In this document: positions 12,776-21,566 of the stretch, in pieces
Numbering within the stretch: the first letter of the stretch is position 1
Layout of the letters: the number at the start of each line of letters is the position of its first letter
Assembly: GCA_900549535.1 (NCBI GenBank)
Contig: UROR01000001.1
Coordinates: 1-43,470 of the forward strand
Origin: an uncultured Collinsella sp.
GTDB lineage: Bacteria > Actinomycetota > Coriobacteriia > Coriobacteriales > Coriobacteriaceae
Reading direction: 5' to 3'
DNA: 43,470 nt
Program-made: the position numbers and the translations under genes
Notes under the pieces: model-generated
What the model saw: only the letters and a program-made list of their open reading frames with translations
Database searches by the model: none
What the model was told of the DNA's origin: nothing

Positions 12776-15004
12776 ATGGAGCAATCGAGCCTGTTTGGTG
12801 ACGGTGTGGACATCGATACCGAAACGCCCGCGAGCGCGGATGCCACCGCACCGGTCGACGCCCGTGCCCAGGCGGCAGCGCGTGCGGCCGAGTTGCGCCA
12901 CGAGCTCGATTACCACGCCTATCGCTACTACATGCTCGATGCGCCCGAGATCACGGACGCCGCCTTTGACAAAATGCTCGTTGAGCTGCAGGAAATCGAG
13001 GCGACCTACCCCGACCTGGTGACGCCCGACAGCTATACTCAGCGCGTAGGTGGCTACGTGAGCGAGCAGTTTACGCCGGTCACGCACATGGCACGCATGT
13101 ATTCCATGGACGATGCCATGGACCTGGATGAGCTCGACGCGTGGCTCCAACGCACCGAGGATGCGCTCGGCGCCGGTAGCGTCACCTATACCTGCGAGCT
13201 CAAGATCGACGGCCTGGGCGTGGCCCTTACCTACCAAAACGGCACCTTCGTACGTGCGGCCACACGTGGCGATGGCACCACGGGCGAGGACGTGTCGCTC
13301 AACGTGCGCACCATCAAGGATGTGCCCATGCACCTGTCCGAGCCAGCGCTTGTCCACATGGGCGCCGACCGCGAGCGCACCATTGAGGTGCGCGGCGAGG
13401 TCTACATGCCCAAGGGCAGCTTTGTGCGCCTGAACGACGAGGCCGATGCCGAGGGCCGCGACCCCTTCGCCAACCCGCGCAACGCCGCCGCCGGCAGCCT
13501 GCGCCAAAAAGACCCCAAGGTCACGGCGCGCCGCGATCTGGCCACCTTTATCTACGCCATCGCCGATACCGACCCGCTGCACGTCCACAGCCAGCGCGAG
13601 TTCCTCGATTGGTTGCGTAGCGCCGGCTTTAGCGTCAACCCCAACGTGGCTCGTTGCGCCACGCCGGCCGAGGTCCACGAGTTCTGTGCCCAGGCGCTCG
13701 AGCACCGCGGCGACCTGGACTACGACATCGACGGCGTGGTCGTAAAGGTCGATAGCTTTCAGCAGCAGCTCGACCTGGGCTTTACCGCCCGTGCGCCGCG
13801 CTGGGCCATTGCCTTTAAGTTCCCGCCCGAGGAAAAGCAGACCGTCTTGCGCGAAATTCGCATCCAGGTGGGCCGCACCGGTGTACTCACGCCGGTCGCC
13901 GAGTTCGACCCGGTGACGGTCGCCGGCTCTACCATCGCGCGCGCCACGCTGCACAACATCGACGAGATCCGCCGCAAAAACGTGCGCGAGGGCGACACCA
14001 TCATCGTGCACAAGGCAGGCGACGTAATCCCGGAGGTCGTAGGCCCGGTGCTCGACAAGCGCCCGGCCGATTCGGTCGACTGGCACATGCCCGAGGTCTG
14101 TCCCGTGTGCGGCAGTCCCGTGGTCCACGAGGATGGCGAGGTGGCCTACCGTTGCGTCTCCATCGACTGCCCCGCGCAGCTCAAGGAGCGCCTGCTTCAC
14201 TGGGTGAGCCGCGGCTGCATGGACGTCGACGGCCTAGGCGACGAGATCGTCGACAAGATGATCGCCGCCGGGCTGATCCACGATGTCGCAGACTTCTACC
14301 AGCTCACGGTCGACGATATCGCCGGCCTGGCCACGGGCCGCACCTATGCCAGCTCCAACAGCAAAAAGGGCGTCAAGAAGGGCGACCCCATTCCGGTAGG
14401 CCTCAAGACGGCCGAGAAAATCATCGCCGAGCTCAACAAGTCCAAGAGCCAGCCGCTTGGTCGCGTGCTATTTGCCCTGGGCATCCGCCATGTGGGCAAG
14501 AGTGTGGGCGAGGTCATCGCCGAGCGATTCCTGTCGATCGACAAGCTTATCTTGGCGAGCGAAGAGGATATTGCCGAGTGCGAGGGCATCGGTCCCAAGA
14601 TTGCGGCGAGCGTCAAGCAGTTCCTGGCCGTGCCCGAGAATCTCGCCGTGCTGGAACGCCTGCGCCAGGCGGGTCTGTCGCTCGAGGTCGATTTGGGCGC
14701 CGCACACGCGCAAGCTGCAGCTGACGCTGGCGTGGCGGGCGAGCTCGCCGACGCACAGCCGCTCGCGGGTCTGACCTTCGTGCTCACCGGCACGCTCGTC
14801 AACCGCACGCGCGACGAGGCGGGCGCGGCGCTCAAGGTGCTCGGCGCCAAGGTTTCGGGCAGTGTGTCAAAGAAGACGAGCTATCTGGTCGCCGGTCCCA
14901 AGGCAGGCTCCAAACTCACCAAGGCCGAGCAGCTCGGCGTGCCCGTGCTGGACGAGGACGCACTCGAGCAGATCCTTGCGACTGGTGAGGTGCCAGAGGC
15001 GTAA
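12776..15004 (+). CDS. ligA: NAD-dependent DNA ligase
   Basis: 742 residues, slightly longer than the usual 670-700. It joins nicks during replication and repair using NAD. Domains in order: Ia (YHAYRYYMLDAPEITDAAFD), adenylation domain with KIDG (catalytic Lys in CELKIDGLGVAL), OB fold, a four-Cys zinc finger (CPVCGSPVV...CVSIDCPAQ), helix-hairpin-helix repeats (GIRHVGKSVGEV, CEGIGPKIAASV) and a C-terminal BRCT domain (LTFVLTGTLVNRTRDEA). Extra length comes from a short acidic N-terminal extension, an insert near ASSNSKKGVKKGDPIPV, and an Ala-rich linker before BRCT. AAGGAG lies 8 nt before ATG. The stop overlaps a small frame at 15004. Confidence 0.97.
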   Translation: MEQSSLFGDGVDIDTETPASADATAPVDARAQAAARAAELRHELDYHAYRYYMLDAPEITDAAFDKMLVELQEIEATYPDLVTPDSYTQRVGGYVSEQFTPVTHMARMYSMDDAMDLDELDAWLQRTEDALGAGSVTYTCELKIDGLGVALTYQNGTFVRAATRGDGTTGEDVSLNVRTIKDVPMHLSEPALVHMGADRERTIEVRGEVYMPKGSFVRLNDEADAEGRDPFANPRNAAAGSLRQKDPKVTARRDLATFIYAIADTDPLHVHSQREFLDWLRSAGFSVNPNVARCATPAEVHEFCAQALEHRGDLDYDIDGVVVKVDSFQQQLDLGFTARAPRWAIAFKFPPEEKQTVLREIRIQVGRTGVLTPVAEFDPVTVAGSTIARATLHNIDEIRRKNVREGDTIIVHKAGDVIPEVVGPVLDKRPADSVDWHMPEVCPVCGSPVVHEDGEVAYRCVSIDCPAQLKERLLHWVSRGCMDVDGLGDEIVDKMIAAGLIHDVADFYQLTVDDIAGLATGRTYASSNSKKGVKKGDPIPVGLKTAEKIIAELNKSKSQPLGRVLFALGIRHVGKSVGEVIAERFLSIDKLILASEEDIAECEGIGPKIAASVKQFLAVPENLAVLERLRQAGLSLEVDLGAAHAQAAADAGVAGELADAQPLAGLTFVLTGTLVNRTRDEAGAALKVLGAKVSGSVSKKTSYLVAGPKAGSKLTKAEQLGVPVLDEDALEQILATGEVPEA

Positions 15005-15183
15005 TGGATATCGAGAACCACAATTACTCGCAGGCGGAAGGGCGCACGAGGCGCTCCCAAACGCAGGCAAAAGAGTACCTGATGGCGCGAATTCACGTTA
15101 CCGATTGAGAGCCCGAGGCAGACACATCTCGCGATGAATTTGAGGAGAAGGCCGAACTAGAAGCTAAGCTCCGTCTATACTAG
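15004..15183 (+). pseudogene. Small frame coupled to ligA, interrupted by TGA
   Basis: The ligA stop and an ATG overlap (TAATG). The frame encodes 34 residues (starting MDIENHNYSQAEGRTRRSQT) up to a TGA at 15106-15108, then runs on in frame for 24 more acidic, helix-prone codons (DEFEEKAELEAKLRLY) to TAG at 15181. This looks like a 59-codon gene broken by one stop, or a fossil tail. I recognise no family. It overlaps the 3' end of the opposite merR gene by a few bases. Confidence 0.35.
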
Positions 15184-16020
15184 ACACACAGGCACCGTGA
15201 TTTGTGTCACGTAGGTTGCCGGGTCGTCGCTGATGATGTCGTCGATGAGGGCGATTTCGCGCGAGGGGCCGGTGGGTGTCAGGTCGTGCTCGCGCATATA
15301 GCCGAGCAACTGCTCGTAACGTGAAGCCGCTTGCCCGTGCGTGCCGCGGAAGCTAATGGTCAAACAGCGTGCGGCGGACCGAACCTCGACGTCCCCCAGG
15401 TAATCGTCCGTGTCATCCAACAGCAGAAAGACCTCGTCATAGCCATCAAAGTCGCCGGCGGCAAGGCGTTCGGGTGAGATGCCCACGCCCAGATTGCCTA
15501 GATACGCAAACGTTTCGTGCTGCCCCTGCTGCAGTTGGCGGATATGCCACCCAAGCGCATAAGCGTCGGTGGGGTTGACGCGCTCGTGCAGCACGGCGCA
15601 GCGAAGTTCGGGCGCCTCGATTTCGCGGATGGTATCGAGCTCGGCATGCAAAGCGTCGTGCAACAAGGCAAGCCGCTGGTCGATCTTGCGCGACATGCGC
15701 TCCAGCTCGCGTCGTTTATGCTCAATTAACTCCTGCTGCCGGGTCAGCTGCCGCTGCATTAAATCCATGTCGCGCGTGGCGACAAATTCGCGAATCTGCA
15801 CCAGCGGCAAGTCGAGAACACGCAGGTTGGCGATGGTGTTGAGCGTGGAAAGCTGTCGCGTTCCGTAGTAGCGGTAGCCGCTTGCGGGGTCGATATATGC
15901 CGGCTCCAGCAGCCCCATCTGCTCGTAATGACGCAGCGTGCCCACGCTCAAATTGAGCAGGCGCGCGACCTCGCCAATGCGGAGCAGACCGTCGGTATGT
16001 TCGCTGGACGTGTCAGCCAC
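15175..16020 (-). CDS. MerR-family regulator with GyrI-like effector domain
   Basis: 281 residues. The N-terminal MerR winged helix starts LLRIGEVARLLNLSVGTLRHYEQMGLL with GYRYYGTRQL. A long dimerisation coiled coil follows (about 90-130, QRQLTRQQELIEHKRRELERM), then a C-terminal GyrI/BmrR-like drug-binding domain. AAAGGAG stands 6 nt before ATG. It lies 56 bp downstream of the MATE exporter gene in the same direction. The promoter of that exporter has the MerR-type 19-bp spacer and palindrome, so this protein most likely activates the operon in response to a drug-like ligand, as BmrR does. Confidence 0.9.
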   Translation of the reverse strand: MADTSSEHTDGLLRIGEVARLLNLSVGTLRHYEQMGLLEPAYIDPASGYRYYGTRQLSTLNTIANLRVLDLPLVQIREFVATRDMDLMQRQLTRQQELIEHKRRELERMSRKIDQRLALLHDALHAELDTIREIEAPELRCAVLHERVNPTDAYALGWHIRQLQQGQHETFAYLGNLGVGISPERLAAGDFDGYDEVFLLLDDTDDYLGDVEVRSAARCLTISFRGTHGQAASRYEQLLGYMREHDLTPTGPSREIALIDDIISDDPATYVTQITVPVCLV

Positions 16021-16076
16021 AGGATTACTCCTTTCGGCAGAGAGCAGGACAGGGTCGCCAGGCTTGCGTTGCCCCG

Positions 16077-17423
16077 CTACGCCACGAGCTTGTCAAAAGT
16101 GCCGCGGCGGTTGAGCACCGTAAACGCCACCACGCAAATGGCTGCCGAAAGAATCGACCCGCACGGCGAGGCGATGCCCATGGGAAACAGCGTGTCGGAA
16201 TAGGCGTTCGACAGCAGCCACGCGCCCGGTACGCGAATGAGCGCCACGGCCAGCACGTTGTGTGCAAAGCCGATGTAGCTCTTGCCATACGCAGCAAAAA
16301 AGCCGCTAAAGCAAATGTGGATGCCGGCAAAGATCGCGTCAAAAATATAGCTGTGCATATAACCGGTGCCGGCTGCGACCACCGCGGCGTCCTTGGCAAA
16401 AAAGCCTAGAAACGCCGGTGCCACCAACCACATGAGTGCCGTGATCAGGCAGCCGTACACCACCGAGATGGTCATGGCGTCCTTGAGCACCTGACGCGCT
16501 CGGTCGCCCTTGCCCGCACCGGCGTTTTGCGCCGTGAGCGCGCTGACGGTGGCGCCCATGGAGCTCGGCACGATGAACAAAAAGCTGATCATCTTCTCGA
16601 CCAGGCCCACGGCGGCGGCGTCGACCAGGCCGCGGTGGTTGGCGATAACGGTGATGAACATAAACGCCACCTGTATGCAGCCGTCCTGCACGGCCACGGG
16701 CACGCCAATCTTAAGGATGCTGCTGAGCACCTCGGGCTGGGGGCGCAGGTCACTGCGCTTGACGTGGATATTCGTGCGGCGGCTCTTGAGCCATACGAGT
16801 GCGAGGGCAACGCTTGCCGTCTGTGCGATCACCGTGCCGAGCGCCGCGCCCACGGGGCCGAGTCCCATGTGGCCAATAAGCAGAAAATCGAGCGCGATGT
16901 TGATGACGCACGCCACGCCGATCACGTACATGGGCGAGCGCGAATCGCCCAGGCCGCGAAAGATGGCCGAAAGGATGTTGTACGCGGCGATGCACGGAAT
17001 GCCGATAAAGCAGATGCGCAGGTAGGCGGCGGTGCCCTCGACCGCTTCGGCCGGCGTGCCGATGAGTGCCACGATCTGCGGGCACAGCGCGAGCAAGAGC
17101 GCGGCCAGCACCACCGAGACACCCATAAAGAGCGTGATGGTGTTGCCGATGGCGGCCTCGGCGCGGTCGAAGCGGCGTGAACCCACGGCGTGGCCGACGA
17201 TGACGGTCGTTCCCATGGCCAGACCCACGAGCGTCACGGTAATGATATAGAGCGTCTGCGCGCCATTGCCCACGGCGGTGATGCCGGCAGCGCCGCTAAA
17301 CTGTCCGATAAAGTACAGGTCGGCCATGCCGTAGAGCATCTGCAAAAAGTACGAGAGCATATAGGGCAGGGCGAAGACCGCGATGGTCTTGAGGACGTTG
17401 CCGCGTGTGAGGTCGTGTTCCAT
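16077..17423 (-). CDS. MATE-family multidrug/Na+ or H+ antiporter
   Basis: 448 residues with twelve predicted membrane segments in two six-helix halves, the standard MATE length. Typical parts: IAVFALPYMLSYFLQMLYGMADLYFIGQFSG at the N-terminus, VGHAVGSRRFDRAEA, and in the second half IGVPVAVQDGCIQVAFMFI and LTAQNAGAGKGDRARQ. It would export cationic drugs or metabolites using an ion gradient. ATG 17423 lies downstream of a MerR-type promoter (17465-17495); its ribosome site is weak. The merR gene follows 56 bp later, forming a self-contained efflux operon. Confidence 0.92.
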   Translation of the reverse strand: MEHDLTRGNVLKTIAVFALPYMLSYFLQMLYGMADLYFIGQFSGAAGITAVGNGAQTLYIITVTLVGLAMGTTVIVGHAVGSRRFDRAEAAIGNTITLFMGVSVVLAALLLALCPQIVALIGTPAEAVEGTAAYLRICFIGIPCIAAYNILSAIFRGLGDSRSPMYVIGVACVINIALDFLLIGHMGLGPVGAALGTVIAQTASVALALVWLKSRRTNIHVKRSDLRPQPEVLSSILKIGVPVAVQDGCIQVAFMFITVIANHRGLVDAAAVGLVEKMISFLFIVPSSMGATVSALTAQNAGAGKGDRARQVLKDAMTISVVYGCLITALMWLVAPAFLGFFAKDAAVVAAGTGYMHSYIFDAIFAGIHICFSGFFAAYGKSYIGFAHNVLAVALIRVPGAWLLSNAYSDTLFPMGIASPCGSILSAAICVVAFTVLNRRGTFDKLVA

Positions 17424-17464
17424 GGGCGGGCACTTTCTGGCTTGGTTCGTTTACGTACCAGTGT

Positions 17465-17495
17465 AGTGAAAACCCTACAACGATTGTAGAGTCAA
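17465..17495 (-). promoter_or_regulatory. MerR-type promoter with operator in the spacer
   Basis: Minus strand: -35 TTGACT (17490-17495), a 19-bp spacer, -10 TTCACT (17465-17470). The spacer carries the perfect palindrome CTACAATCGTTGTAG (17475-17489). A 19-bp spacer with a symmetric site is the known hallmark of MerR activation by DNA untwisting. Confidence 0.8.
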
Positions 17496-17595
17496 GGTTT
17501 ATGTTGACGGCGGGGCGAAAAAATCGCGCCCACAATCATTTCCATTTGAATACGGTCGCGCGCCGCGCGGACTTAGCGCCTGCGCCAGCCTTGCA

Positions 17596-17644
17596 GAAAT
17601 CGATTTCGGAACACTTGACACCATCGCTCGGCGCGCAATAATAC
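17596..17644 (+). promoter_or_regulatory. Promoter of the ABC exporter operon, with adjacent palindrome
   Basis: TTGACA (17615-17620), 17-bp spacer, ATAATA (17638-17643): a good sigma-70 type promoter. GAAATCGATTTC, a perfect 12-bp palindrome (17596-17607), lies just upstream. It matches the CGAAATCGATTT site near kdgK, so LacI-family binding is possible but unproven. Confidence 0.6.
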
Positions 17645-17683
17645 GTGCGTTTGCGAACAACGTTTGATGGGGGATGAACCTGC

Positions 17684-19462
17684 GTGCGCAATCTCAAAAT
17701 ACTGTTTTCCTACCTGGGGGCATACCGTCGCGATGCCATTCTCGGCGTGATGTTCGTCTCGGTCGAGACCGCGCTCGAGCTGTTTATCCCGGTCATCATG
17801 GCGAACATCATCGACGTGGGCGTGCCCACGGGCGACGTCAATTACATGCTGCTGCAGGGCGCGTGCATGCTGGTGTGCGCGGCGTTTTCGCTGGTGCTGG
17901 GTCTGGGCTACGCACGCACGTCCGCTCGCGTGGCCTCGGGCCTGGGCGCCAACCTGCGCGAGGCCGAGTATCGCAAGATTCAGACGCTCGCCTTTGGCAA
18001 CCTGGACAACTACGACGCCAGCTCGCTCGTCACGCGCATGACCACCGACATTACCGTCATCCAAAACGCCATCGGCAACGGCTTTCGCCCCATGGTGCGC
18101 GGACCGGTGACGCTCATCGTCGGCCTGGTCTATGCCCTGGTACTGTCGCGCCCGCTCGCGACGGTCTTCGCGATTATCCTGCCCGTGTTGGCGATTGTGC
18201 TGGGTGTCATCACCTACCGCGTGAGCCCGCTCTACCGCCAGCTGCAGACCTCAATGGACCACCTCAACGGTGTGGTGCAGGAGGACCTCACCGCCGTGCG
18301 CGCCGTCAAGGCGTATGTGCGCGCCGAGCACGAGGAGGCCAAATTCGACACCGTCAATACCGAGCTCGCGCGCACGGCGACGAAGACTTTCGGCAATGCC
18401 GTGCTCAATCTGCCGGTGTTTCAGCTGTCGATGTACGTGGCCGCCATTTCGATCCTGTGGATCGGCGGGCGCATGATTATCGCCGGCGAGCTGGGCGTGG
18501 GCTCGCTCACGGGCTTTATGAGCTATGTGCTGCTGATCATGAACTCGCTCATGATGATCTCCAACGTGTTTTTGTTGCTCACGCGCGCGCTCGCCAGCGT
18601 GGAGCGCATATCGCGGGTGATCGACGAGCAATCGCTCATCCAGGCGCCTGCGGCAGACGCGGCTGTGCACGAGGTCGCCGACGGAAGTGTCGAGTTCCGC
18701 GACGTGTCGTTTAAGTACCGCGCGGATGCCGCCGAAGACGTGCTCGAGCATATCAACCTTCGTGTCGAGCCGGGCTCTACGGTGGGTGTGCTCGGCGGTA
18801 CGGGCTCGGGCAAGAGCTCGCTCGTGCAGCTCATCGCGCGCCTGTACGATGCGACCGAGGGCGCCGTGCTCGTGGGCGGGCGCGACGTGCGCGACTACGA
18901 CCTGGTCGCTCTGCGCGATGCCGTGGGCATTGTGCTGCAAAAGAATGTGCTGTTTACGGGCACCGTGCGCGAGAGCCTGCAGTGGGGCGCGCCCGATGCC
19001 ACCGACGAGGAACTGCTGCGTGCTTGCCGTGCGGCGTGTGTGGACGAGTTCCTGGACCGTATCGGCGGGCTGGATGGCGAGCTGGGCCAGGGCGGCGCCG
19101 GTGTTTCGGGCGGGCAGAAGCAGCGTCTGTGCATCGCGCGTACGCTGCTCAAGCATCCGCGCGTGCTCATTTTTGATGACTCCACCAGCGCGGTCGATAT
19201 GGCGACCGATGCCAGGATCCGCGAGCATATCGCGCAGATTCCCGATACGACCGTGATCATCATCGCCCAGCGCATCGCGAGCGTAATGGATGCCGATCGT
19301 ATTGTGGTACTGGACGACGGGCGTGTCCACGGCGTGGGCACGCACGAGGAACTGCTGGCTGGCGATAACATCTACCAGGAGATTTATGCCTCGCAGATGG
19401 AGTTCGCGGGGGATACGACCTCAGATGCCCCGGCCCGAGAAGGGGGTGAGCTCCATGCCTAA
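17684..19462 (+). CDS. ABC exporter half-transporter, degenerate nucleotide site
   Basis: 592 residues: a six-helix exporter domain (about 1-310), then a nucleotide-binding domain. Walker A is GGTGSGKSS, the signature is VSGGQKQR, Walker B is VLIFDDSTSAVD. The catalytic Glu after Walker B is Asp, and the H-loop His is Gln (IAQRIASV). With the partner's LSQGQ signature these changes would make one ATP site non-hydrolytic, as in TM287/288 and BmrCD-type heterodimers. Start is GTG 17684 with GGGGGA about 12 nt upstream. It overlaps the next gene by 8 bp. Substrate unknown; drug or lipid/peptide export is typical. Confidence 0.9.
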   Translation: MRNLKILFSYLGAYRRDAILGVMFVSVETALELFIPVIMANIIDVGVPTGDVNYMLLQGACMLVCAAFSLVLGLGYARTSARVASGLGANLREAEYRKIQTLAFGNLDNYDASSLVTRMTTDITVIQNAIGNGFRPMVRGPVTLIVGLVYALVLSRPLATVFAIILPVLAIVLGVITYRVSPLYRQLQTSMDHLNGVVQEDLTAVRAVKAYVRAEHEEAKFDTVNTELARTATKTFGNAVLNLPVFQLSMYVAAISILWIGGRMIIAGELGVGSLTGFMSYVLLIMNSLMMISNVFLLLTRALASVERISRVIDEQSLIQAPAADAAVHEVADGSVEFRDVSFKYRADAAEDVLEHINLRVEPGSTVGVLGGTGSGKSSLVQLIARLYDATEGAVLVGGRDVRDYDLVALRDAVGIVLQKNVLFTGTVRESLQWGAPDATDEELLRACRAACVDEFLDRIGGLDGELGQGGAGVSGGQKQRLCIARTLLKHPRVLIFDDSTSAVDMATDARIREHIAQIPDTTVIIIAQRIASVMDADRIVVLDDGRVHGVGTHEELLAGDNIYQEIYASQMEFAGDTTSDAPAREGGELHA

Positions 19463-21353
19463 GACATCCGCTCAGGCCCGTCCGGCCAATCTGGGGCAGA
19501 CGCTCTGCCGCTTGCTCAGCTATATGGGCCATGCCAAGTTCTCGCTGCTCGCGGTGGGCGTGCTCGCCTCTATCGCCGCTATCGCGAGCCTTGCCGGCAC
19601 CTATATGGTGCGCCCCATCGTCAACGGCCTGGCTGCGGGTGGGGAGGAGCTGCTCACTAAGCAGGTTCTCTTTACGGCCGCCATCTACGCCGCGGGCGTG
19701 CTGTCGGCCCTGGGCTATTCGCAAATCATGGTGCGCGCGGCCCAACGTGTGGTGTCCGACATCCGCCGCGACCTGTTCGCACATATCCAGACGCTGCCGC
19801 TCAGCTATTTCGATAGCACGCGCTCGGGCGACATCATGAGCTTCTTCACCAACGACGTCGACACGGTCTCCGAGGCACTCAACAACAGCTTTGCTAACGT
19901 GATTCAGGCGACCATCCAGGTGATTGGCACCACGGCCATGCTCATCATCCTCAACTGGCAGCTCACGATCATCACGCTCGTGTGCGACGCGGCCATTGTG
20001 CTGTACGCGCGCTACTCGGGCATTCGCTCCAAGCGTTTCTTTGCCGCTCAGCAGGCGTCGCTCGGCGACTTGGACGGATATGTCGAGGAGATGGTCTCGG
20101 GCCAAAAGGTCATCAAAGTCTTCAACCACGAGCGGGCCAACGTGGCCGGTTTTGACGCGCGCAACCAGGAGCTGCGCCGCACCGGTGGCGCCGCGCAGGC
20201 CTACGCCAACTCGATGGTGCCCATGACCGTGGTGATCGGCTATGCCAACTACGCGATCGTTGCGGTGGCGGGCGGCATGCTCTGCATCAACGGTCTGGCC
20301 GACGTGGGCGCGCTCGCGAGCTACCTGGTCTTTGTGCGCCAGGCGGCCATGCCCATCAACCAGTTCACGCAGCTGGGCAACTTCTTGCTCAACGCGCTGG
20401 CCGGTGCCGAGCGCCTGTTCGCCGCGATGGACCTTGAGCCCGAGGTGGACGAGGGCTGCGTGGAGCTGGTGCAGACGGGCGAGTCCGCGTGGGCGTGGAA
20501 GATTCCTGAGGGCCGTGGCGTGGGCGCGTACGGGCATCTGCACGATGTTGCCTCGGTCGACGATGCAGGTCGTGCGGTGTCGGCCGACGGTACCGAGCTT
20601 GTGACCGGTCTGGTGCCGCTCGCCGGCGACGTGCGCTTCCATGCCGTGGACTTTTCCTACGTGCCGGGCACGCGCGTGCTCACGGACCTCAACCTGTTTG
20701 CCAAGCCGGGACAAAAGATCGCTTTTGTGGGTTCGACGGGCGCCGGAAAGACGACTATCACCAACCTCATCAACCGCTTCTACGAGGTCGATGACGGCGA
20801 GATCACGTACGACGGCATCGACGTCAAGCACATCGCCAAGGCCAGCCTACGCGGGTCGCTCGGCATTGTGCTGCAGGATACGCACCTGTTTAGCGGCACC
20901 ATTGCGCAGAACATTCGCTTTGGCAAGCTCGACGCGACCGACGAGGAGGTTCGTGCTGCCGCCGAGGCCGCCTGCGCCGACTCGTTTATTCGCCGCCTGC
21001 CGCAAGGCTACGACACGCCGGTCACAGCCGACGGCGCCAACCTGAGCCAGGGCCAGCGCCAGCTGCTCGCCATCGCGCGTGTGGCCGTGGCCGATCCGCC
21101 GGTGCTCATCCTGGACGAGGCCACGAGCTCCATTGACACGCGTACCGAAAAGCTCATCGAGCGCGGTATGGACCGCATCATGCGCGGTCGCACCACGTTT
21201 ATGATCGCGCACCGCCTGTCCACCGTCCGCGACGCCGACGCGATCATGGTCCTCGAGCACGGCCGCATCATCGAACGCGGCACCCACGAGGAGCTTCTGG
21301 CCCAGCACGGCGAGTACTGGCAACTGGCACATGGGCTGAAGGAGCTGGATTAA
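19455..21353 (+). CDS. ABC exporter half-transporter, catalytic partner
   Basis: 632 residues. Membrane domain with LPLSYFDSTRSGDIMSFFTND, then a nucleotide-binding domain with Walker A GSTGAGKTT, signature NLSQGQRQL, Walker B VLILDEATSSID and H-loop IAHRLSTV. Walker B Glu and H-loop His are intact, so this subunit supplies the active site in combination with the partner's LSGGQ-like signature. An insertion of about 45 residues (around 335-385, rich in Gly/Val/Asp) lies between the membrane and nucleotide domains. ATG 19455 overlaps the upstream stop, with AGGGGGTGAG as ribosome site, so translation is coupled. Confidence 0.92.
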   Translation: MPKTSAQARPANLGQTLCRLLSYMGHAKFSLLAVGVLASIAAIASLAGTYMVRPIVNGLAAGGEELLTKQVLFTAAIYAAGVLSALGYSQIMVRAAQRVVSDIRRDLFAHIQTLPLSYFDSTRSGDIMSFFTNDVDTVSEALNNSFANVIQATIQVIGTTAMLIILNWQLTIITLVCDAAIVLYARYSGIRSKRFFAAQQASLGDLDGYVEEMVSGQKVIKVFNHERANVAGFDARNQELRRTGGAAQAYANSMVPMTVVIGYANYAIVAVAGGMLCINGLADVGALASYLVFVRQAAMPINQFTQLGNFLLNALAGAERLFAAMDLEPEVDEGCVELVQTGESAWAWKIPEGRGVGAYGHLHDVASVDDAGRAVSADGTELVTGLVPLAGDVRFHAVDFSYVPGTRVLTDLNLFAKPGQKIAFVGSTGAGKTTITNLINRFYEVDDGEITYDGIDVKHIAKASLRGSLGIVLQDTHLFSGTIAQNIRFGKLDATDEEVRAAAEAACADSFIRRLPQGYDTPVTADGANLSQGQRQLLAIARVAVADPPVLILDEATSSIDTRTEKLIERGMDRIMRGRTTFMIAHRLSTVRDADAIMVLEHGRIIERGTHEELLAQHGEYWQLAHGLKELD

Positions 21354-21401
21354 CCCGTTCAATCACGGTGCTTTGGCTCTCCATGCTCCTCACCTCGCCT
21401 C

Positions 21402-21466
21402 AAACCGTCCCAACATTCGACGTTTTTCTCGATTTTGAGAAAAAGCATCGAATGTTGGGACGGTTT
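21402..21466. terminator. Family B palindrome, copy 1
   Basis: AAACCGTCCCAACATTCGA pairs with its complement at the far end, and the loop side reads CGTTTTTCTCGATTTTG. Relative to other copies two or more stem pairs changed together (GTCCC/GGGAC instead of ATCAC/GTGAT). It follows the ABC operon and ends in a T-run. Confidence 0.75.
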
Positions 21467-21566
21467 TTCTGTCATCCGATCGGGTGGAATCGCTAACTTG
21501 CATGCGAAGGTGTGCGAATCCGCGAGCAGGGGAATAAGGTTGGTTATCCGACCCATTGGAGGGCTC

